Of a DNA stretch of 33,124 nucleotides, positions 15,724 to 23,145 are shown in pieces (position 1 is the stretch's first letter; every line of letters starts with the position of its first letter). The DNA lies in assembly GCA_900322095.1 (NCBI GenBank), contig ONYS01000018.1:1-33124 (forward strand), in the 5' to 3' direction. The notes under the pieces were generated by a model. It did not search any database. It had not been told where the DNA came from and worked only from the letters and a program-made list of their open reading frames with translations. This stretch comes from an uncultured Prevotella sp. (GTDB lineage Bacteria; Bacteroidota; Bacteroidia; Bacteroidales; Bacteroidaceae). Both the position numbers and the translations under genes were made by a program.

Positions 15724-17571
15724 ATGGATTCTATGCTTGCCTCATCCCGAAATCTCACAATCTTCGTGCTCATGCTGCTGCTCTACGCAGCCTCAATGTT
15801 GATATTTCTGCGATTCAACCGCGGACTCGCTCCCACGTCGCGCCGCCAGCAGGGACGACGCTATCTCATTGCGTCGCTGCTCTCTGGCATTACGCTGGCG
15901 CTGACCGACTTCTACGTGTGGTCGCCGCAGGTGGTGGCTGCGCTGGTGGTCTGCGTGGCATGGATGCTGACGTGGAATATCACCAACGACCTCACCTACA
16001 GGCGCAGCTCTCCTGACTACGACAATCATATCGACATCGCCTTCGCGCTCTATCTCTTCGGTTTCCTCGTGGGACTCAACTCCTTGATAGGACTTTTCTC
16101 AGAGACAGCCGCGGCCATAGTCTGTGGCGCCGTGGAGAGCGTGCTGTTGCTCATCCCCATCATGGAGGTGGGCTATTACCTTATATATAAGGTATGCATC
16201 GATACGTCGGGTATGCAGCCTCTGCTGGAGACCAACGAGAACGAGATACTGGAGTTCATTCACAGCTTCTCCCTGCCGAAAGTTCTGGGCATGGTCGTGC
16301 CGCTGCTGGCTGCCGTAATCCTATGCTTTGCGCTGAATTTTGCGCCGCCAGTCGTCAGCACGACGCTGATAGGAGATGGAGTCCGCTGCATCGATCCCTT
16401 CACGGGATTTGCGCTGCTTTTCAAAGATTTCTTTGTGCTTGGGCTGGTCATCTTCTTTGGCTTCTATCTCTTCAAGCCTCACCACGGACTCTTCGTGCGT
16501 ACGGGCATCGCGCAGCTCTATCTCGACGTGCGCACTTATCAGCGCAGCAACGCTAATTATCGCCACGAGGTCACCTCACGGCTTAACCATCTGCAAGTGG
16601 AGGCTCCCGCGAAGGGGCTGCCCAAGCCCCACACCGTGCTGCTCGTCATCGGCGAGTCGGCCTGCCGCGACTACATGAGCTGCTATGCGCCGCAGCCTTT
16701 CGAGACCACGCCCTGGGAGACCAATAAGGCACAGAACGACTCTCGTTTTGTGTTCTTCTCCCATGCCTACTCGTGCGCCATGCAGACCGTGCCGTCGCTG
16801 TCGCGCGCGCTGACCGAGAAAAATCTCTACAACGACATCGACTTCAACGATGCCGTGTCTATCGTCGACATCGCCCACAAGACCGGCTACCGCGTCAGCT
16901 GGTACAGCAATCAGGGTCACATCGGCTCCAACGACACGCCGGTGACGCTCATCGCCGAGACCGCCGATGTGGCAAAGTGGACCAAACAGGAGGTGGGTAA
17001 GCCCTATTACGACGAGTCGCTGCTGGAGTTTCTCGACGAGGTGAATCCCAATGTCAACAACCTGGTGGTGCTCCATCTGATGGGAAGCCACTTCAACTAT
17101 CAGAACCGTTACACCCCGGAATATGCCGCCGCGCGAGAGCTCAAGGATGGCGACAACGTACAGAACTACCGCAACTCGCTCCACTACACCGACTACATCC
17201 TGCGCCGCGCCTATCGCTACGCCAAGGAGAAGCTCCATCTCGAGGCAATGGTCTATTTCTCCGACCATGGTGCCATTCCCGAGAAGCGCCGTCTGCCCTG
17301 GTTTTTGGGATTCGGCATGGTGAGGATTCCCATGTGGATTTATCTTTCCGACGAATACCGCCAAGTCTTCCCCGAGACTACTGCCGCCTTGGAAGCCAAC
17401 AAGGACAAGTATTTCACCAACGACCTGGCCTACGACCTGCTCTGCGGACTGCTTAACATTAAGAGCGACCACTACGACCCCTCGCAGTCCCTCGCCTCCA
17501 CGACCTATCGTTTCACCCGCGACATGCTCCTCACCGACGAGGGAAGAGTTAGGGTAGAGGACGACCGATAG
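15724..17571 (+). CDS. Phosphoethanolamine transferase-like membrane enzyme (EptA family)
   Basis: A 615-residue inner-membrane protein with about five N-terminal membrane helices (to about residue 260) and a periplasmic alkaline-phosphatase-fold domain. Motifs: LLVIGESACRDYMS (Ser312 in the nucleophile position), ETTPW, YSCAMQTVPSLSRAL, LHLMGSHFNYQNRY and YFSDHG (Asp514, His515). These match phosphoethanolamine transferases that decorate lipid A or LPS core. In E. coli EptA the nucleophile is Thr; Ser here could serve equally. The second metal-site HG motif normally downstream of SDHGE is not obvious (see findings). It has its own promoter and is followed by the fructan regulator. Confidence 0.82.
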   Translation: MDSMLASSRNLTIFVLMLLLYAASMLIFLRFNRGLAPTSRRQQGRRYLIASLLSGITLALTDFYVWSPQVVAALVVCVAWMLTWNITNDLTYRRSSPDYDNHIDIAFALYLFGFLVGLNSLIGLFSETAAAIVCGAVESVLLLIPIMEVGYYLIYKVCIDTSGMQPLLETNENEILEFIHSFSLPKVLGMVVPLLAAVILCFALNFAPPVVSTTLIGDGVRCIDPFTGFALLFKDFFVLGLVIFFGFYLFKPHHGLFVRTGIAQLYLDVRTYQRSNANYRHEVTSRLNHLQVEAPAKGLPKPHTVLLVIGESACRDYMSCYAPQPFETTPWETNKAQNDSRFVFFSHAYSCAMQTVPSLSRALTEKNLYNDIDFNDAVSIVDIAHKTGYRVSWYSNQGHIGSNDTPVTLIAETADVAKWTKQEVGKPYYDESLLEFLDEVNPNVNNLVVLHLMGSHFNYQNRYTPEYAAARELKDGDNVQNYRNSLHYTDYILRRAYRYAKEKLHLEAMVYFSDHGAIPEKRRLPWFLGFGMVRIPMWIYLSDEYRQVFPETTAALEANKDKYFTNDLAYDLLCGLLNIKSDHYDPSQSLASTTYRFTRDMLLTDEGRVRVEDDR

Positions 17572-17627
17572 GCAGCGCTTCTTTATCGAAATGTTCATAT
17601 ATTGACGCATGATTTCAAATTTTTTGC

Positions 17628-17635
17628 TATCTTTG
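17628..17635 (+). promoter_or_regulatory. Putative promoter of the fructan regulator
   Basis: TATCTTTG fits the -7 consensus, with TTG at 17602-17604 as a possible -33 element (23-base spacing). The leader to the ATG at 17653 would be about 11 bases. Confidence 0.55.
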
Positions 17636-17652
17636 CAGAAAACCTGAACATT

Positions 17653-19866
17653 ATGCGTCATTATTTTGTCTGTTTCCTTCTCATGGCTGCGCTCCTCGTA
17701 GGCTGTCGCAATGCATCCCCCGAATATACCATTGGGGTTTCTCAATGTGTGGGCGGCTCCTGGCGGGAAAAGGTCAACCAGGAGATGCGGTCGGCACAGC
17801 ATCTATATAATAATGTAGTAAAAGTAGACATTGTCAGTGCGGAGGGCGACTCCAAACGGCAGGTAGCCCAGATAGACAGCCTCGCCGACGCAGGCGTCGA
17901 CCTGCTTGTCATCTCCCCCAATGAATATAAGGCCATCACTCCGGCCATAGAGCGTGCCTGGAAGCGTGGCATTCCCATTGTGCTGTTCGACCGTAAGGTG
18001 GACACCAACCACTACACCGCCTACATCGGTGGCGACAACGTTGAGGCTGGAACGGCTATGGGCCATTATGCGTTGTCGATTCTGCACGAGCGGAGCTACG
18101 ACCACCGGCCGCGCATTCTGGAGATAACGGGAGGCAATGTGTCGTCACCCGCCATCGACCGCCATAAGGGATTTGCTTCTGTGGTGAAGGACAATCCTGA
18201 GGTTGAATACGATATGGTGGTCACCGACTGGTCTTCTGAGCAGACCTATTCAAAGGCAAAAAGCTATTTTTCTACCCATCCCACTCCCGACATCGTCTTC
18301 TGCCACAGTGACCTTGCGGCGAGAAACGCCTACAAGGCAGCGAAGGAGCTGCATCTGGAAAAAGGCATTCGCTTCCTCGGTATCGACGGACTGCCAGGCA
18401 AGGGAGAAGGTATCGACAATGTGGAGACGGGAATGCTTGCAGGAACCTATATCTATCCCACCCATGGCGAGCAGATTGTCAGGCTGGCCTTGGACATCCT
18501 GCAAGGAAAGCCCTATAAGCACGAGAACACCATGCGCAGCGTTATCGTCACCCCCGACAACGCCTCCGTCATCATGCAGAGCAGCATGGAGATGAAGCGC
18601 CAGAGCGACAACCTGCTGACACTGCAGGACAAGCTCGACAAGCTGTTTGGTGCCTACAACATGCAGCGCACGATGCTTATTGTGGGTGTTGTAGCCATCG
18701 TCTTGCTCATTGTGGCCATCATCCTCATCTGGCGGGTGGTCGTCATCACGAGGAGAGTTAACCGTAAGGAGAAGCAACTGAACAAGGAACAGACCCTCTT
18801 CTACACCAATGCCCGCCACCAGCTCCGCACGCCGCTCACCCTCATCGAAGGTCCGTTGGGCCAACTTGCCGCAAGCAGTGAGCTGAATGAGCACGACCGC
18901 TCATTGGTGGATATCCTGCAAAGGAATGTAGGCCAGCTGTCGAGGATTGTCTACGACGTGCTCAACTTCCGCAACGACACTCCGCCAGCGGTAGACGACT
19001 TCACCGTGGCCACGGCCCAAGAGAAAGATGCTTCCGACGAGCAGATAAAGCAAGGACATCTGGAGATGCTGACCAACAGCAACGACGCCGGACTGCCTAC
19101 CATTCTCGTTGTCGACGACAATGCCGACATGCGGCGCTATCTCCGTACGCTGCTGACCGACCGCTACTATGTCATTGAGGCGACCGACGGTGAGAGCGGA
19201 CTGAAATTGGCCCGTGAGTCAGTACCAGACCTCATTGTGAGTGATGTCATGATGCCCGTGATGGATGGACTGCAGTTCTGCCGCAAGATTAAGGACGACA
19301 CGATGACATCCCATATTCCTGTGATTCTGCTCACGGCCCGTAGCACCGAAGAACAGCGGGTGGAAGGCTTGGGCAGCGGTGCCGACGCCTACATTACCAA
19401 GCCTTTCAATGCCAAGGTGCTGATGGCCCAGATGGACAGTCTGCTCAAGAACCGTCGCCAACTGCGCGAGCATTTCGCTAAGGATCAGTATGCCGACGGC
19501 GGTGCGCTCACCGATACCTTCGAACCCGCAATGACCACGCCCGACAAACAGTTTATGGACGCCCTGCGTAAAGCCATCGACAAGAACATGGGCAATTCAA
19601 AGCTCAAGATGGATGATATTGGCGCCGACTTAGGTATCAGCCGCGTGCAGCTTTATCGCAAGGTGAAGGCGTTGACGGGAATGTCGCCCGTAGAACTGCT
19701 GCGCCTGTTCCGTCTTCAACGGGCCTACAAGCTCTTGCAGTCTACCAACAAGACCGTGGCCGAAGTGTCCTACGAGGTGGGGTTCGGCACGCCCGGCTAT
19801 TTCTCTTCATGTTTCAAGAAGCAATATGGCAAGTATCCTACAGAGCTGAAGCGGGAGGACGAGTAG
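17653..19866 (+). CDS. Hybrid two-component regulator with sugar-binding sensor, lacking the ATPase domain
   Basis: A 737-residue protein. Residues 1-18 form a signal/anchor ending in a lipobox-like LVGC. Residues of about 23-310 are a LacI/RbsB-type periplasmic sugar-binding domain (YTIGVSQCVGG, IPIVLFDRKV). A membrane helix lies at about 340-366. The dimerisation helices carry the phosphoacceptor His389 (RHQLRTPLTLI). A receiver domain starts at 484 with Asp488/489 and phosphoacceptor Asp531 (SDVMMPVMDG). An AraC-type DNA-binding domain covers about 640-735. Only about 94 residues separate His389 from the receiver, so the HATPase_c domain is missing, although the frame is unbroken. In B. 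thetaiotaomicron the analogous regulator BT1754 senses fructose; the neighbouring genes here support that role. Confidence 0.88.
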   Translation: MRHYFVCFLLMAALLVGCRNASPEYTIGVSQCVGGSWREKVNQEMRSAQHLYNNVVKVDIVSAEGDSKRQVAQIDSLADAGVDLLVISPNEYKAITPAIERAWKRGIPIVLFDRKVDTNHYTAYIGGDNVEAGTAMGHYALSILHERSYDHRPRILEITGGNVSSPAIDRHKGFASVVKDNPEVEYDMVVTDWSSEQTYSKAKSYFSTHPTPDIVFCHSDLAARNAYKAAKELHLEKGIRFLGIDGLPGKGEGIDNVETGMLAGTYIYPTHGEQIVRLALDILQGKPYKHENTMRSVIVTPDNASVIMQSSMEMKRQSDNLLTLQDKLDKLFGAYNMQRTMLIVGVVAIVLLIVAIILIWRVVVITRRVNRKEKQLNKEQTLFYTNARHQLRTPLTLIEGPLGQLAASSELNEHDRSLVDILQRNVGQLSRIVYDVLNFRNDTPPAVDDFTVATAQEKDASDEQIKQGHLEMLTNSNDAGLPTILVVDDNADMRRYLRTLLTDRYYVIEATDGESGLKLARESVPDLIVSDVMMPVMDGLQFCRKIKDDTMTSHIPVILLTARSTEEQRVEGLGSGADAYITKPFNAKVLMAQMDSLLKNRRQLREHFAKDQYADGGALTDTFEPAMTTPDKQFMDALRKAIDKNMGNSKLKMDDIGADLGISRVQLYRKVKALTGMSPVELLRLFRLQRAYKLLQSTNKTVAEVSYEVGFGTPGYFSSCFKKQYGKYPTELKREDE

Positions 19867-19933
19867 CCTCTGCATCTGAGAGACTTTCTGTACTTTCCAT
19901 AAAGGATGCAATTTTGAAAAATATAATTAAACA

Positions 19934-19964
19934 TTTGCATGATAGAAAAATCAGCATATATTTG
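19934..19964 (+). promoter_or_regulatory. Consensus promoter of the 66-residue gene
   Basis: TTTG (19934-19937), 19 bases, TATATTTG (19957-19964) is one of the best consensus promoters in the window. Transcription would start near 19971. Confidence 0.65.
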
Positions 19965-20000
19965 CAACTGAGAAGAATCATAATTAGGAGATGTGGCACT

Positions 20001-20201
20001 ATGGACGAAAGATTATCGAATCTATATTTAAGAAACGGGAAGAACGCCCAGCAATATGTGTTGAGCTTGAATCCCGCTTACAGGCGGATAGCGACCGAAG
20101 CGATATTAGAGTGTTCGAGGCTGGGCTATCCTCTGAACAATATGGAGATTACGAGCAAGGCACGGGAGTTGCAGCGCAAGAGGCAGAGAGCCAACGCCTG
20201 A
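20001..20201 (+). CDS. Small protein of unknown function (66 residues)
   Basis: I do not recognise the family. The protein starts MDERLSNLYLRNGKNAQQYV and ends in a basic stretch (ARELQRKRQRANA); it is charged, has no signal peptide or membrane segment, and is predicted to be mostly helical. The start is supported by a consensus promoter 37 bases upstream and by GGAG at 19987-19990. A competing frame (ATG at 19991) overlaps it and cannot be excluded. The frame continues after the TGA into the kinase-like relic, so this could also be the first half of a gene broken by a nonsense mutation. Confidence 0.5.
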   Translation: MDERLSNLYLRNGKNAQQYVLSLNPAYRRIATEAILECSRLGYPLNNMEITSKARELQRKRQRANA

Positions 20202-20396
20202 TTGCGTAGGCTTGATCTTCACAAGGAAGACCGTTATTATTATGCAAACGACTACCTTTCCATCACAGATGGCTCTGCAAACAGTGATAACGTCTTAACC
20301 GATGGTACAAATTTATATTTCATTGACCCCATTATCCGATTGAAGAAGCCTGCTCCTATCGTATTAGACTTTCTATACCATAAGTTGGATAAATGA
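20202..20396 (+). pseudogene. Possible C-terminal relic of a kinase-like (polyvalent protein kinase) domain
   Basis: An open stretch in the same frame as the preceding small gene, but with no ATG near its start and no ribosome binding site. Residues NSDNVLTDGTNLYFIDPIIRL resemble the catalytic core of a kinase fold (N of the catalytic loop, then a D in place of DFG), as seen in polyvalent protein kinase domains of Bacteroidetes mobile elements. The N-terminal lobe is absent. The assignment is by eye and tentative. Confidence 0.3.
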
Positions 20397-20523
20397 TGCT
20401 AAGGGGAGAGACTACGCATTTTCGTTTACTGTCTTCTCCTCTAGCGTTCTTCGGTGTGTGAATATCGTACTTGATTTTCATAGATTTCTACGATTTTTAG
20501 GTCGATAAAGCTCTTTTCTTGTT

Positions 20524-20605
20524 GGTTGGCACGTGCCAACCTTATTGCTGCCACGTGGTAACCTCATTGCTGCCACGTGGCAACCTTATTGCTACCACGT
20601 GGCAG
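20524..20605. repeat. Array of four CACGTG palindromes at exact 22-bp period
   Basis: CACGTG cores lie at 20530-20535, 20552-20557, 20574-20579 and 20596-20601. The first is the centre of an 18-bp perfect palindrome (20524-20541, GGTTGGCACGTGCCAACC). The 8-base spacers are TTATTGCT, TCATTGCT and TTATTGCT. The period and the 14+8 layout equal those of the unrelated-sequence array at 14254-14333. Confidence 0.9.
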
Positions 20606-20797
20606 TCATTATGATTATAAAGTCATAGCTTTTTTATAGTATGAAAGGTGGGGTAGTAGGTTGGAACGATTGTGCACCAGTGTGCAGAGAGGCAGTTGAC
20701 CCAAACACAGAAAATATCCGATGCACCGGGATAGCCAATATAACATTTGTGACAAAAGATATGAGGATTGTTTCATGCAAGAAACGTGGTAGTCTTT

Positions 20798-20842
20798 GAA
20801 CGAAATGGCGACACGACTTAGCTGACTTTTTGCTTAACTTTG
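20798..20842 (+). promoter_or_regulatory. Fructan-locus operator and promoter (transporter-kinase operon)
   Basis: GAACGAAAT-NN-CGAC (20798-20812) starts 37 bases upstream of the -7 box TAACTTTG (20835-20842). The same motif with the same 37-base spacing precedes susC (23046-23090). The leaders also share AATCAA and AAACTAAAAAC. It is the likely binding site of the hybrid regulator. Confidence 0.65.
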
Positions 20843-20873
20843 CGCTCAGAATCAACAAAAACTAAAAACAATT

Positions 20874-22049
20874 ATGAACAGCAAAGTCAATCAGCTGGCC
20901 TTTGTCAGCGTCATGTTCTGTTTCTTCGCCATGGGTTTTGTCGACCTGGTAGGCATCGCGTCCAATTATGTCAAGGCTGATCTTGGTCTCAATGATGCCA
21001 CAGCCAACATTTTCCCGTCGCTAGTCTTCTTCTGGTTTCTTATCTTCTCTGTGCCCACGGGCGTACTGATGAACCGCATCGGGCGCAAGCGCACGGTGCT
21101 CTTGTCGCTCCTGGTCACCATCGTCTCCTTGCTGTTGCCCCTCTTCGGCGAGAGTTTCGGGCTGATGCTGGTCAGCTTCTCACTCCTCGGCATTGGCAAC
21201 GCCCTGATGCAGACCTCTCTCAATCCGCTGGTTGCCTCAGTGGTGAAGGGCCATCTGGCAGCCACCCTCACTTTCGGACAGTTTGTCAAGGCCATTGCCT
21301 CCTTCATGGCTCCCTACATTGCCATGTGGGGCTCCACGCAGGCTATTCCCTCTTTCGGCTACGGATGGCGCATCCTATTCCCCATCTACATGCTGATTGG
21401 CCTCGCAGCCTCGCTTTTCCTCCTGGGCACGCCCATTGAGGAGGAGCAGCGCGTCTACACAGGCAGCAAGTCGCCCACCGTTGGCCATCAGTTTGCCACT
21501 TGTTTCCGCCTGCTGGGCAAGCCCATCGTGTTGCTCAGCTTCCTGGGCATCATGTGCCATGTGGGCATCGACGTGGGCACTAACACTACCGCTCCCAAGA
21601 TTCTCATGGAACGGCTTGGCTATACCCTCAACGATGCAGCCTTTGCCACCTCTCTTTATTTCATTTTCCGCACGCTGGGCTGCTTCACTGGCTCGTTCAT
21701 CCTTCGCGTGGTCAACAACCGCCTCTTCTTCATCATCTCCGTCACGATGATGGCCCTTTCCATGATAGGCCTCTTCGTGGGCACGAGCAAGCTTGTCCTC
21801 TACACTGCCATTGCCTTGGTGGGCTATGGCAACAGCAATATCTTTTCGCTAGTCTTCTCGCAGGCTCTTCAGAGCGTTCCCGAGAGTCAGAATGAGGTGA
21901 GCGGACTGATGATCATGGGCCTTTTCGGCGGCACGGTGTTCCCGCTCATCATGGGCTATGCCAGCGACGCCATGGGGCAGGCCGGTGCAGTGACTGTCAT
22001 GGCCGTAGGCGTGGCTTATCTCTTCACGTATATTAAAAACATTAAATAA
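20874..22049 (+). CDS. MFS sugar transporter (FucP/GluP-like, probable fructose importer)
   Basis: A 391-residue inner-membrane protein with about 12 hydrophobic segments. The first helix (LAFVSVMFCFFAMGFVDLVGI) and the loop NRIGRKR between helices 2 and 3 are typical of the major facilitator superfamily. The pattern fits sugar:proton symporters of the FucP/GluP group found in Bacteroidetes sugar loci. Placement 46 bases before a fructokinase gene, and the operator shared with susC, make fructose the likely substrate. That is context-based, as the binding site cannot be read from sequence. Confidence 0.87.
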   Translation: MNSKVNQLAFVSVMFCFFAMGFVDLVGIASNYVKADLGLNDATANIFPSLVFFWFLIFSVPTGVLMNRIGRKRTVLLSLLVTIVSLLLPLFGESFGLMLVSFSLLGIGNALMQTSLNPLVASVVKGHLAATLTFGQFVKAIASFMAPYIAMWGSTQAIPSFGYGWRILFPIYMLIGLAASLFLLGTPIEEEQRVYTGSKSPTVGHQFATCFRLLGKPIVLLSFLGIMCHVGIDVGTNTTAPKILMERLGYTLNDAAFATSLYFIFRTLGCFTGSFILRVVNNRLFFIISVTMMALSMIGLFVGTSKLVLYTAIALVGYGNSNIFSLVFSQALQSVPESQNEVSGLMIMGLFGGTVFPLIMGYASDAMGQAGAVTVMAVGVAYLFTYIKNIK

Positions 22050-22095
22050 TCAAGATTCTAGAAAATCTAGACTTCCTAGCTAAAACATCATCGTT

Positions 22096-22977
22096 ATGAA
22101 CAAAACAATCGTTGGCCTCGGAGAGGCCTTGTGGGACTGTCTGCCCAACGGCAGCAAACTGGGCGGTGCTCCCGCTAACTTCGCTTATCATACCAGTCAA
22201 TTCGGATTCGACGCCTATGCCGTGAGCGCTCTCGGCAATGATGCACTGGGCGACCAGACGGTGAAGGAATTCGGCGAACGCCACCTTCACTACATCATGC
22301 CGCGCGTGCCCTTCCCCACAGGCACGGTCCAAGTGCAGCTTGACGCTGATGGCGTGCCCACTTACGATATCAAGCGCGATGTGGCCTGGGACAACATTCC
22401 CTTCACGCCCGAGGTGGAAGCGCTTGCCCGCCGCACCGACTGCGTCTGCTTCGGTTCGTTGGCCCAGCGTAGCGAAGTATCGAGAACAACCATCTACCGC
22501 TTCCTTGCAACGATGCCGAAAAGCAGCCTGAAGATCTTCGACATCAACCTGCGCCAGAACTTCTACACCAAGGAGATCATTCAGGAGTCGCTGCGCCAGT
22601 GCGACATCCTGAAGATTAACGATGAGGAACTCGTCACCATCGGCCGCCTCTTCGATTATCCCGGTCTTGACATCGAGAACAAGTGCTGGCTCATCCTCGG
22701 CAAGTACAATCTGAAGATGCTTGTCCTCACCTGTGGCACCAATGGCAGCTATGTCTTCGCTCCGGGCGAGAAGAGTTTCCAGCCAACACCTCATGTGGAC
22801 GTTGTCGACACCGTGGGAGCCGGCGACAGTTTCACCGGCAGCTTCGCCGCAGCCATCCTCTCCGGTATGCCCATCACCGACGCTCATCGCCTGGCCGTGG
22901 AGGTCAGCGCCTATGTTTGCACACAGCAAGGGGCTATGCCACGCCTGCCACAGCAACTTATCCAGAGAGTGAAGTAA
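22096..22977 (+). CDS. Fructokinase (PfkB family)
   Basis: A 293-residue cytoplasmic ribokinase-family sugar kinase. The N-terminal signature GGAPANFAYH (residues of about 28-37) and the C-terminal signature DTVGAGDSFTGSF are intact, with the catalytic base at Asp244. The sequence VGLGEALWDCLPNG is typical of bacterial fructokinases. It would convert imported fructose to fructose-6-phosphate. It follows the transporter in the same operon and precedes a 14-bp inverted repeat. Length is normal for the family. Confidence 0.9.
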   Translation: MNKTIVGLGEALWDCLPNGSKLGGAPANFAYHTSQFGFDAYAVSALGNDALGDQTVKEFGERHLHYIMPRVPFPTGTVQVQLDADGVPTYDIKRDVAWDNIPFTPEVEALARRTDCVCFGSLAQRSEVSRTTIYRFLATMPKSSLKIFDINLRQNFYTKEIIQESLRQCDILKINDEELVTIGRLFDYPGLDIENKCWLILGKYNLKMLVLTCGTNGSYVFAPGEKSFQPTPHVDVVDTVGAGDSFTGSFAAAILSGMPITDAHRLAVEVSAYVCTQQGAMPRLPQQLIQRVK

Positions 22978-23004
22978 CCCGAGATAGTTAACAATCAGCA
23001 CTTT

Positions 23005-23042
23005 GTCTTCAACGATTGTTGCATGTATCAATCGTTGAAGAC
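23005..23042. promoter_or_regulatory. Perfect 14-bp inverted repeat next to the susC operator
   Basis: GTCTTCAACGATTG and its exact reverse complement flank a 10-base centre. The right arm ends three bases before the GAACGAAAT motif. No T-run follows on the plus strand, so it is a poor terminator. An operator or a hairpin that ends or protects the fructokinase mRNA are both possible. Confidence 0.6.
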
Positions 23043-23045
23043 ATA

Positions 23046-23090
23046 GAACGAAATTTCGACTAAGGGAAGCCGTTTTTTGAACTAACTTTG
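23046..23090 (+). promoter_or_regulatory. Fructan-locus operator and promoter (susC operon)
   Basis: GAACGAAAT-NN-CGAC (23046-23060) and the -7 box TAACTTTG (23083-23090) repeat the arrangement found before the transporter gene with identical spacing. The leader to susC is about 49 bases. Confidence 0.65.
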
Positions 23091-23145
23091 CAGCAGAATT
23101 CAATAATGGTTTCTTCGGAATCAAAAACTAAAAACTCATATTTTT

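Larger units (their letters stand above)
20397..20873. other. 477-base intergenic region before the sugar transporter
   Basis: It holds the palindrome array 20524-20605 and, at its right end, the regulated promoter of the transporter. The rest shows no gene. Confidence 0.5.

Noticed and set aside
18817-19102. A frameshift as the cause of the missing ATPase domain in the hybrid regulator
   Set aside because: The frame runs unbroken from the sensor to the AraC domain, and there is not enough DNA between the His box and receiver to hide the domain in another frame.
19991-20209. A 72-codon frame starting ten bases before the 66-residue gene
   Set aside because: Its ATG abuts the GGAG site with no spacing and the alternative frame has better start spacing and composition; I could not settle it completely.
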